DNA of 64,000 bases from Plantago elongata (Eukaryota > Streptophyta > Magnoliopsida > Lamiales > Plantaginaceae), in contig JAYMSP010000231.1 of the NCBI GenBank assembly GCA_036897095.1, positions 1-64,000 on the forward strand, in the 5' to 3' direction. Position 1 is the stretch's first letter. The number at the start of each line of letters is the position of its first letter. Positions 50,531 to 64,000 of the stretch are shown here, piece after piece. The notes below the pieces were generated by a model. That model did no database searches. It was given only the letters and a program-made list of their open reading frames with translations, and was not told the origin of the DNA. Both the position numbers and the translations under genes were made by a program.

Positions 50531-52407
50531 ATGGCGGCAAGCAGCTGCAGAATAATCTATGGCTTTGATTTCAATTCCTGCTCCAATCGCAACACCCATT
50601 TCAGCTCCAACCCTCCAATTTCCTTCGTCCAAATCACAAAAAAATCCAACCTTTTTCCTACTTACAATCCCTTCAGGTCAAACACACTACATTTACACTG
50701 ATCTTCTCATCTTGTTCGCCTTGATTTTCATCTGGGTTTTGTATTTCTGCATTTTTCCTTAAGTTCTCAATAATAATTTCTCCAAGTTATTTTAGTCGTA
50801 TAGCTTTGCTTGTACATTTTTTAATTAGTTTGTATGGCTGCTTCTAATCAGGCTGAGATGTTGTTATAAACAAAACAAGGCACTCGGAAAAGTGTCTAGG
50901 TTTCCTGTGATTTCTTGCTTGGTGGAAGATAGTTCTGGACCATTCTTGGGAGAAGATCAATCCTCTGTTCTAGATGGGGCAGATACACAACAAAAGGTTT
51001 ATTTTCTTCCTATTTTGTCTTGCTTGTTTCGGTATCCGTTTCGTTTGATTAAGCTCTTCCGTGAAAATCATATGTTTGTGTATGGTTAAGCAGTGAGCAT
51101 TGTTGATTAGTGTTTCTTGTGGTAGCATTCAGGAGGGTGCACAGTGGGGGCGTGGAATTAAGCCCATATAGTATATAATTTCGCGAACAAAGTTTGAAAT
51201 CCTGGCTCCGGTCCTGGTAGCATTTGTTTTTCTCATGAGAAAGTTGAAGCAATCCACTTATTTTCTTTTGTCTGGAAGCATGAGTTTACATATATGTTGG
51301 AGTGAGGAGTAGGTGAAAGTAATATATAGTCTGTCTGTTTCAGCTTTTAGGCTGTGATTATGGACATAGTTGTTAAATATGAAAAAGGGAAACTAGCATT
51401 GTCTTCACTTGTGGATTAATTTTTATAATGTAAAAAAAATGATTGCATATAAACTTCCTGGAGGAAGTGAACAAAAGTTGTGTATCTGATAGAATGGGAA
51501 TTTGTTTTGAAGCTTCAGTAAAATAGAAATTTCAAATTGCATGGATGTGTTTGTAGGGGTTCTATTTTCCGTGTTTTGAGTGACTGAATCTGATGGTGGC
51601 TGGCATCACTTATTAGTTAAAGCATGTGTTTGATCTTCTGTTGTTTGCAGGAAGTGGCCGTTGACATTAAGCTTCCGAGAAGAAGTTTGCTAGTGTCTTT
51701 CACTTGTAATTCTTGTGGTGCAAGATCTGAGAGGCTCATAAACAGGTTGGCCTATGAGCGTGGGCTTGTGTATGTACAGGTATTATGCTTTGCAAATTGG
51801 TAAATCAGATGAAGTGCATTGAAAATTTTACGGAATTCTAGTGTTTGGTTTTCATACACCTGATAAGTGATTACTCCTCGTTGAGATGAAAAATAGAAAT
51901 TCTGGCTGTTGTGCAGAAAAACTTTGTGCCATGTTTATTTCCTTAAGATAAATTATAGAGATTGTATACAGTGAAGTTTAATCAGTTATAAGCTTAACAT
52001 GTTATGAATGTTGAGAAGTTGAGAGGCGTGCATGATTTGTTATGAATGTGATGGCAAATTATTAAGACTTGGGTGGTTGAAAAGATGTTTAGCACTTTTT
52101 ATTTTTATTCATTTTAAGGCATGAATGGGGCAAATTTTAGAAAAAACCAGAGAAACAGTGTAACGGATGTCTCAAATATGATCATCTGGTTTACTAATGT
52201 TGTAGGATAATATCAAAGAAAGAACCTTGGGTTTGCTGGTTTGGTACTTTCTTCTGTAATTTCTCTTTATAATCTAATGAACCACTTTTCTTTCAACAGT
52301 GTTCAGGTTGTTCGAAGTACCACAAGTTAGTAGACAATCTTGGACTTGTGGTTGAGTACAACTTGCAAGAGGAATCAAATTCAGATACAAGCGCAGATTC
52401 CGTTTAG
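50531..52407 (+). CDS. DNL-type zinc-finger protein (Zim17/HEP-like), probably plastid
   Basis: DNL (Tim15/Zim17) proteins are escort chaperones that keep organelle HSP70 soluble; plants have mitochondrial and plastid members. Exons 50531-50676, 50852-50996, 51651-51779 and 52300-52407 give 175 residues. The first ~75 residues are rich in Ser, Asn and basic residues with almost no acidic ones, as in transit peptides. The zinc site is FTCNSCGAR (Cys116, Cys119) and CSGCSKYHKLVDNLGL (Cys141, Cys144); the DNL signature itself is present. Intron 3 splits the zinc site between its two Cys pairs. Best guess is the Arabidopsis At1g68730 counterpart, because the next two genes match its neighbours. 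Plastid targeting is inferred, not seen directly. Confidence 0.88.
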
Positions 52408-52640
52408 TGTAAAGCTTCTGACCCGTTCACATGAACCTTTAATTTTAACAATTTTGTAGAATAATATCAACAAAAAAAAAAAAAGAATTGTATTTATTGA
52501 AATATTTGAAGAGATAATCTGTGGTGATAAAGAATGAAATTTCATATGGTTAACAATACATTGCAGGTATGCCCTGATCTTTTCTCTGTATGCCAGTAAA
52601 TGTTTCTCCTTTGTTACAAAATCCTGTAAAAATGTTACCA

Positions 52641-53376
52641 TCAAATGCCTGCTACAGCTAGCAATGCGGCTACTGCCAACCCAGCTGCCACCTGCATTCT
52701 TGATCTTGTTCGAAGTGATGATCCTGCACTCTGTAGTCAAATTTGGGCAAATCAGAATGTTTACTATCTTAGATATTCACATTTAGTTTCTCTAATGAAA
52801 AAGAAGATATATTACCAAATTCAAGCTTGGTGATGGTGCCGGTGTTGCATCCTGATTATCTGGTACAGTTGGTGGTGCGGGTGGGCTTTGGATAATCGGT
52901 GCTGGTGCAGGCGCGTGATGGTGTTTGTGCTTGTGTCTTCTCCTTTTGTGTTTCCCTGGTGCTGGTGCAGGAGTTGGCACCGATTCTGGAGCTGGAGTTG
53001 GTGGTGCTGTAGGCGCCTGCACTGGTGCTGTTATTACAGGTGCTGGCGCGGGTGCCTTCACTGTTGGAGCTGGTGCTGGTGGAGGCAGAGCTGGTGATTG
53101 AACTGGTGGAAGCACAGCCGGTGGTTGAACAGGTGCCAAAGGCACGGCTGGTGGTAAAACTGGCGTCTGAGATGGAGCTGCAACAGGTGAACTAACTGGA
53201 GGTTGTGGTGGTGGTGGAGAAGCTACCGGTGCGGTTGACGGGGCTACTATGGCCGCAACTGGTGGTGAAGCTGCGACTGGTGTGGTCGAAGGTGAAACAG
53301 CAGGTGCTTGTGCATTTGCGATGGTTAAGAAAATGCAGAAACAAGCCCATTTTGATAGGAATGTCATTGTTGCCAT
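52641..53376 (-). CDS. AGP19: Lysine-rich classical arabinogalactan protein, AGP19-like
   Basis: Classical AGPs are heavily O-glycosylated, GPI-anchored cell-surface proteins. Exons 52816-53376 and 52641-52730 join in phase 0 and give 216 residues. There is a signal peptide (1-22, ending TIANA), a long Pro/Ala/Ser/Thr/Val region with SP, AP and TP dipeptides (23-140 and about 153-187), and the diagnostic basic stretch GKHKRRRHKHKHHH (141-154). Exon 2 encodes the C-terminal GPI signal, SAGSS followed by the hydrophobic AAGLAVAALLAVAGI. The two-exon form with a separate GPI exon is what AGP17, AGP18 and AGP19 share. It lies tail to tail with the DNL gene, with 233 bases between stop codons. Confidence 0.9.
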
Positions 53377-54341
53377 TGTAGTGCAAGGGAAGGGATGATA
53401 GATGAGATGAACAGGCTTGCTTTCTAGTACTTATAATTTGGACATTGGACACACTGTTGTTGGTGAAGAGTTTGGTGACATGTCAAAGGGGTACAAATTG
53501 CCATTAGTGTTATGATATGAATGTTATAGTTGCTCTATCAATTGCCAACCAGAGAAAGTTAATGCCGTGTTTAGCTTCAATCAGTTAAAACTTCATTTTC
53601 AGTATTCCTGAGAATTAGTAATGTATTGGTTGTATGTTGCTTTTAGACATCTGTTAGTGAAGGTATTATGATAAGAGACCCCTTAATCCACATGGCTTAT
53701 ATTACTTGTTTTGTCCCGAATAACTTTGTACATTAGAATTGAAGTCTCGTTTTTTTATAAGAGACTTGAAAATGTAAAATGCACGAAAGTTCTCCGAGAC
53801 AAAGTAGAAATATTATGGCAAACAAGGGAAATTTCTCATGTCATCAACAAGAACGTGCTTGAACGTTTCCTGTCAGAACCTAATTATGCTGACAAACTAG
53901 CAACCATGTAAGATTATTAGTTGGTTTGGTTTCTGGAGTTTCTAAGTGTAGGTAGAGGATTTTACATTTTCCTTGGGAGTAAAGGAACGTGCAGTGCTTA
54001 ACATGTGAAGAGTATAAAATTGTGTTAATGTTTAGGGACCAAGAAAGATGTCTATTATAGGCTTTATAGCTATAATACTAGATTCTACAGGATTGATGTA
54101 AGAAATAAGCAGCACAAAAAGAGTGGAATTATTATGAATCAATAAAAGAAAGAGAAGTGAAGTGTTCGATAAAACTACAACAGTGTTTGGGATTAAATAG
54201 TCTCATCAAATCATATGTGCATCTTGAAACAATTTATTACGAAAGAAACAGAGAGCAAATGAGAACATACGAACAACGAAAACGATCCAAAGGAGTACAC
54301 TTCTCGACGGTAATGTTACTGCTGCTCTATCTTTGAGCTAG
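53377..54341. other. Spacer between AGP and TADA genes
   Basis: Both neighbours are on the minus strand, so this holds the AGP promoter and the TADA 3' end. An open frame at 53711-53911 (KVEILWQTREISHVINKNVL) has no recognised domain. No repeat with clear ends is seen. Confidence 0.5.
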
Positions 54342-58479
<4,138 letters not shown>

Positions 58480-58699
58480 AGCTAATTGTGGAGATATTGA
58501 GAAAGATGAAAGCTTTACCTTGCAAAGAGTTCTTGATGAGCAGCTTCAGCTCAGAGAAAGGGAAGAGGAAGATCGACAAATGTGGACACGACACTCATTT
58601 GATTCCTTCTTCTGGATTGCACGCCCAAATCATCCGTCTATTTCTATGTAATATCGGCTGTTTGGTTACTAACTCACGTTTTTACTTCGACGGGAAATT

Positions 58700-59100
58700 A
58701 AAATAGCTGGGGCTGTTTGTTTTTTTTACCCGATCCCCCCCATTAAATAGAATATTTTATAAATAAAATTTTAATTTTAATTAAAAAAGATTATTCAAAT
58801 TATATTTTAATTAATTTTATAAATTTTATTACTTACCAATTGAAAAGGTTGTCATATAAGTTGAAGCCGTTCATATCTTACATTTATGTGACGAGAATTA
58901 AAGGTAAATTTATTTTAGATATAAAATATATCATGTAGAATATTACGTGTGAATGATGTTATTAATTTTAATATTAAAAGTTAAAATATATTATTTTGAT
59001 TGTATCTTGAGTATGGGATGTTAAATACTTAAATTTGGTGTTAAAATGAATGTTTGATGTTAATTCCAAAATTATTGTTGCTTTGAATGCAACTATTAAG
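58700..59100. other. AT-rich spacer upstream of TADA
   Basis: The TADA promoter should lie in 58480-58800. Beyond that the DNA is almost pure A and T, with no gene. Confidence 0.5.
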
Positions 59101-59249
59101 GGGGTGTTTGGCTTGAATACCCCCATTTGACTCGATGAACAGTGATTTGGCCTAAAATACACTTAAAATACCCCACTTAAATGTCCATCTAAACACAATT
59201 TTCACTAAAATTCATTCAAATGTCCACTCAAATGTCCATCCAAACAGCC
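59101..59249. mobile_element. Short hAT-like MITE
   Basis: The left end GGGGTGTTTGGCTTG and the right end CCATCCAAACAGCC are inverted (GG(G/C)TGTTTGG), the common terminus of plant hAT-type MITEs. The ~150-bp body repeats AAATGTCCA(T/C)(T/C) three or four times. A clear 8-bp target duplication is not visible. Confidence 0.6.
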
Positions 59250-61748
59250 ACTGAGACTCAAGATTTTTGTTTTTTTGGGAAGATAAAGTTGCTAGTGCTT
59301 TATCATTTTATGGTGCAGTTTATTCCCGACAGTGGGTTGGGCTTGAAATGGTGTTGGACTTGGATTTAAAAGCTTCTGGACATGGTCACATGGGCCAAAA
59401 TCCAACAATCGATGGCCTTTTATATCCATATAAACCTTAGCCTCCTTTTGAAGGTTAACTGGACATGTTATTTCTATTTCTTTTTCTTTTTAACGAAAAA
59501 AGAATAACAAATATGGATGTTGCGGGTTTAACTGCAAACACATGAAGTGTGAAATTAAATATATACTGGATTGATTGCAAAATTTGAATCGAATCATATC
59601 AATTTGAATTAAATTTTTTTCGTATGTAGGTATAACATAAAAATTCAATTACAGTTAAGATTCAACTCAAACTCTGCATCATTTTATCTCCATACTATTT
59701 GATAAATTTCGTAAATCTATGTACTCCTATTTGTAAAGGTTTGTTATGCCATATCACCGTCCCCTAATAAGTTTGTGTTTTATTATATACTCATAATATT
59801 ATGAAAGAATGTGATGGCACCTTGCCGCACACGTTCGCAAGCAACTTTTGGCATCTAACTAAAATTGGTACGGCATGCCTCGAGTTTCATGGGAAAACTG
59901 CATTACAATTTACACATGACTTTTTAATTTATATGTGGGAATGTTAGTGTCTTAAGGAGTAATGACCACGGCAATAATATATTTATTAATGAGACTGGAC
60001 TATATAATAGTGATAGTGATAGCAACTAACAGGAATATACTTTTATGTGATATATGCACAATTATAACTAATCATGCAAATTATTAAGTTTAAGTTACAG
60101 CTAGTTTGCAACTTTGCACCTTGTAGAGTTGCCTCATTATCAATTAAAGATAAAAGTGATTATAATCGCGTCTCGACATATAAAGAACAAATTATCCGCG
60201 TTAGTACAATTTAAGCGAACCATCTAAAAATATATATACAATTGAAAGCTTACTATATATGTACACAAAAACTTCCAGTATCCAAGTTTTCTTGTTTCGC
60301 AATTTGCAACAATGATGGATTTTGAGTTAATTAAATATAATATCATGCACAGGATCTTACTTACTCCAGTCTATATAGTTAAAGTAAAGTTCGTTAATTG
60401 GTGGGGTTATATGATGCGAGGTAGGTAGTTTATGTATGTTGTTAACTTGGGATTCTCCGTATTCGGCATGTTTGAGTAACGGAGCAGGTTTAGTGGGTGT
60501 TTGAACCTCCATTAAATATACTAAACTAATTTGAAGGGTGACGTAAAACATAACTGAACAGAATTAAACTGAATTAAATTTAACAAGTTTTCAATTGAAG
60601 AGAAAAATGTATTATACAATTTAATCCGAGTATGTGTGTTAGCTGAAAATACTTGAAATGTATTTATAGCATATGATTACAAACTGACATTGAATTCGTG
60701 TAAACAAAAACTCCGATTTTTTTAATTAAATTAAGTAGTAAAATGTACTAGTAGTTAATAAAGTGTTGCATTCTTGCCGTCACCGCTCAGTTTGTAACAA
60801 TTCTCAATCAATTATAGTACATTATATATACATTATGAACTAGCTTTTGGTTTAAATGATCATAGTACTAAAACATTTGCAATATGTTTTTTGCATTGGA
60901 TTGAAACTAGAACATTGATCATTAGGCTTACTTCTACAATATACTAATGATTAAACAGGAAATGATACCTGTTAGTTTTCAAAACTTGATGATTAGGTAT
61001 GATACTATATTATATACAGGATGCTGTCCTCTTCATTTATTTCATTTGATTTATATATTACAGATTGATGGATGGTAATCAACAAATCATAATTAGACTA
61101 ATGGAGATTAAAAGTGCATAAACAATTGTTTGACTGTACCTTTAATCAAACACTAATGATGATGTAATGACGACAAACTAACGAGAATCATGAACAATTT
61201 TCCCGATGTCTATATTCTCAATTGCCAAATTTCTTAAATGGACTTAATAATTTGGTTGAATTTTAATATAATAAAAAAATTAGTTAAAATGAAATATGAG
61301 AAAATTAGTTGTTACGGGGAGTATTAAAATTTACATGGCCCGATTTATTGGAGACGGCCCTAATTCAACTTACACGTAAGGAGAGATTGAAAGTCTAAAC
61401 AATGTATCCAATGAAGATTTTCAACATGTCATTTTTAGGTGATCGAGGATTGGAGGTGAGGTTGATGTTATTGAAATTTTGTCGGTTTGGAAAAGGACTA
61501 TTGCAGGCACATATAAATACATGCACTACAAATTAGAATACTAATATAAGACATCATCGTCCTTATCCATCGACCTACTCAACTAAAAAATTACTTGTAA
61601 TAATTAATTAGGGACGGATTGATATAAAATTTGAGTGATCTTTTTTAATTGGAAGTGAGGTTTTTACAAAATGTTCAATTTAAGTGGTGAGAAGTCCAAC
61701 CGACGATATAACAAACAGGGTCTTATTGTGTAATTTCTGCCTGAACTC
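59250..61748. other. Gene-poor AT-rich spacer
   Basis: I see no gene. A segment at about 60550-60605 (GAATTAAACTGAATTAAA, then TTCAATTGAAGAGAAAAAT) is a partial relative of the small MITE at 62383-62518. The minus-strand open frame 60357-60551 has no recognised domain. Confidence 0.5.
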
Positions 61749-61751
61749 TTA

Positions 61752-62368
61752 GACCGGCTCCAATGAATCCGTCGCACGTGCGTGTCATGACGCACGGTGT
61801 GCCATGATGGCTCCAACGAGGTGTAACCGTGCGTCGTTACGCGACACAGTGTGGGCTGTTGGCAGTTGATAATCAGCTGCTGACATGCGTCCAGCCTATC
61901 CCTTTTTTCTTTTTTTCAACTTTTTTTTATGTTTTATCTAATTTCAAACGTGAATAAGTCGAAAAATAAAAATATAAAAAATAAATAAAAATAACCAACA
62001 GGTTCGTCTCTTCGAAATTTACAAATAGAGACCAATATTACCTATTTTTGAATCAATTATTCTCAAACTCATTTCCTCTCTTAATTAAACTTAAAAGTGA
62101 AAAACAAACCTCTAAGAATACGATTTTATTAATTTCAACTTCTAAACACTATTATAATATGTTAAATATGTTTCAGAAAAACACACACACACACACTTTT
62201 TTCTGATCTTAAACCTTTTAGACACTCTTATAGTATAATTAATATGTAAATAAAAATTAAAAAAATTAAAAACAATTAAAAAAATTCATTACATGGTAAC
62301 GACGAAGCGTCACCACTCCAGCAAAAATACACGACGATGTGTCGTCGTGCGTCACCATTGATATGGTC
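61752..62368. mobile_element. PIF/Harbinger-like MITE
   Basis: The 617-bp element starts GACCGGCTCCAATGAATCC and its other end, inverted, starts GACCATATCAATGGTGACGC. It is flanked by TTA on both sides, the typical Harbinger target site. GC-rich ends (CGTCGCACGTGCG, GTCGTCGTGCGTCACC) surround an AT-rich core with a short AC microsatellite (about 62180-62197). There is no transposase. Confidence 0.7.
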
Positions 62369-62382
62369 TTATTTACTTGAGA

Positions 62383-62518
62383 TCTATTCTCTTCAATTGA
62401 TATATACTGATATGAATTAAATTGAATTAAACTAAACTGAAATAAACCGAACTGAATTTAACTAAACTGAACTGAATTTAATTGAACTAAAGTAATTTTA
62501 AGTTGAAGAGAATATAGT
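62383..62518. mobile_element. Small MITE built of GAATTAAACTGAA words
   Basis: The left end GATCTATTCTCTTCAATTGA and the right end (inverted AGACTATATTCTCTTCAACT) form imperfect inverted repeats around a ~100-base core of AACTGAA(T/C) repeats. It begins only 15 bases after the Harbinger-like element. A partial relative lies near 60550. Confidence 0.55.
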
Positions 62519-63869
62519 CTTAAAGGTATAAAGATATATCTATAATTTTGAGAATAGAAACTCAACCAAAATCGAATGACAATATTATAGTCTTAAAAAA
62601 CATTGCAAATTTGTATAAAATCGGTTTAAATGTTGCGAGCTTTGGTTAGTTTTTTGAACTTTAGTGTTTGGAAGAAGAAATTTGGCAAGATAGTAGTAGA
62701 GTGTTGGACAATCTCTCTTTTAAAACATTTGCGACATTGCTTGTCATAACAATTTACTTTGAGGATAAAATTGGACTTAAGAGTTAAACGACTTGGGAGC
62801 ACTCCTCAAGCCAAGTCTAACGAATCTATCCTAATAAAACTATTTAAGACCACTTAAAAGCACTTCTCTAGTAGAATCTAACGAATCTCCCAGGATAAGA
62901 CCAGTTACATCGTTCACTAGGGGTGATCGTGTAAATCAGTCACGTCAGTCGTTATAACCAATTAGTTCACTATAGACGATAGTGACGAATCCATGAATTT
63001 TTTAAACATGAATTAAAAGTTTCTTTTAGAACTTATGCACCGATAAAAAATTTTAATAGAAAATTTCAAAATCATAACATCTCATACTTGAGAAAAAAGT
63101 TTCACTAGTAAATCATAAGATACATTCTCAATGAAATATATGATCAATTAACCATTAACATTTAGTCTCAATATAAAGTTACAAGCAATGACTATTATGT
63201 ATATGAGTTGCGTTTTACTATTAGTCATCATTTAGAATCCATCAATGATCAAATCTCTTCTAATGCTATTAGCTAACTCCTTAAAATTTTAAATGTTCTA
63301 GTTACATACAACAAGATCAATATAACATAGAAATCACATTATAATACCAGTTGGTTATTTAATAGCAATAAAAAAAATTAACAACACCAGTCATCGGGAT
63401 TTTCCTAATAATATAATAAAAACTAACACTACGAGTCACCAATTGGTTGCCTCTTAGCAATAAAATAAAAACTAACAACACCATTTGATTATCTCCTAAT
63501 AATAAAATACTAAAAATTAACAATTGAAAGCTAAATACGTGAAAGTGAAAGTGAAAGAAGAGCCCAATTAATATGTAATTTATTCCTGAAACGTAAAAAT
63601 AGAAAACTAGTCATAATTATTAAAAAAATTATATTCATGAAAGAATCTTGTAAACTTCGCTGAGAAACTAAGAATTGTTCTCCTTCCCGGAGGACACTGA
63701 CACCACAAGATGAACTTCTCTAGAACTTGTAGGAGAAGCTTTACGTTGAGATTGTGATCGCGCGACGAGCACTCTATTTTGTATATATCACTTGCCATAT
63801 TTTATCGTTTCTTTGTTCTTTTCAACTTAAATTTAACATAATGGAGCAAGCATGCTTTAATCCAATCAT
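62519..63869. other. AT-rich spacer at the right edge
   Basis: No gene is recognised. A 63-codon minus-strand frame (63607-63798, starting MASDIYKIECSSRD) has a plausible start but no known domain. Confidence 0.4.
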
Positions 63870-63964
63870 ATAATTATCATCACACTACCTTTCGCTCCAA
63901 GACGAATTTAGTGCATACAATTATCATCACACTACCTTTCGCTCCAAACGAATTTAGTGCATAT
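63870..63964. repeat. Two-copy tandem repeat, period 47
   Basis: The unit AATTATCATCACACTACC, then TTTCGCTCCAA, then ACGAATTTAGTGCAT occurs twice, at 63872 and 63919, differing by one or two bases. Confidence 0.85.
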
Positions 63965-64000
63965 ATAAATGTAACACACATCTGGTGATATTGATCATTT

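Noticed and set aside
52381-52740. 119-codon minus-strand frame at the AGP 3' end
   Set aside because: The register that matters here is the short GPI-signal exon 52641-52730; this frame is a shadow.
60357-60551. 64-codon minus-strand frame with PTKPAPLLKHAEYGES
   Set aside because: Protein-like composition but no recognised family, no flanking exons found, and AT-rich surroundings.
63607-63798. 63-codon minus-strand frame starting MASDIYK
   Set aside because: Could be a first exon of a gene, but no donor, partner exon or domain could be recognised.

Overview
This is plant nuclear DNA, almost certainly from a eudicot. Genes have many short, T-rich introns with GT-AG borders, the space between genes is AT-rich and full of short non-autonomous DNA transposons (MITEs), and every recognisable protein has a close Arabidopsis counterpart. 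The species cannot be fixed by eye; the style of the MITEs is only weakly suggestive of Caryophyllales. I see no bacterial operons, CRISPR array, rRNA, tRNA or intact autonomous transposon.

Layout. 0-4 kb: MITE and repeat-rich spacer. 4.3-7.6 kb (+): ABCG21-type half-size ABC transporter, followed by a decayed intronless copy of a MYST histone acetyltransferase (7.75-8.55 kb, -). 8.9-9.2 kb (+): two-exon gene for a 53-residue basic protein. 9.7-25.8 kb (-): the complete 23-exon TIC236 gene (plastid protein import). 27.4-31.8 kb (-): 11-exon isoprenylcysteine methylesterase gene (ICME family). 32-36 kb: gene-fragment and repeat zone, including a broken RPL35 piece, flanked by copies of a ~125-bp repeat. 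36.7-37.3 kb (+): intronless dirigent protein. 37.9-39.4 kb (-): serpin pseudogene split by a 952-bp hAT-like element that carries a fragment of the nuclear gene for the plastid ATP synthase delta subunit. 40.8-49.4 kb (+): 16-exon splicing factor SUA/RBM5. 50.5-52.4 kb (+), 52.6-53.4 kb (-) and 54.3-58.5 kb (-): DNL zinc-finger protein, lysine-rich arabinogalactan protein (AGP19-like) and plastid tRNA adenosine deaminase TADA. 58.7-64 kb: gene-poor, with three more MITEs.

The genes do not form one pathway. Three are plastid housekeeping genes: TIC236 imports proteins, the DNL protein probably escorts plastid HSP70, and TADA makes the wobble inosine of plastid tRNA-Arg. The DNL-AGP-TADA trio matches, from memory, the Arabidopsis order At1g68730-At1g68725-At1g68720, so it looks like an old conserved block. 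Exon joins given below keep the reading frame at every junction I checked, and the predicted lengths (671, 2234, 482, 1011, 175, 216 and 1271 residues) fit the families.

I found no clearly new molecular system. The most unusual items are the gene-capturing transposon inside the serpin pseudogene, the gene-fragment zone at 33-35 kb, a GC-AG intron in the splicing-factor gene, and the nested MITE array at 26.4-26.8 kb.
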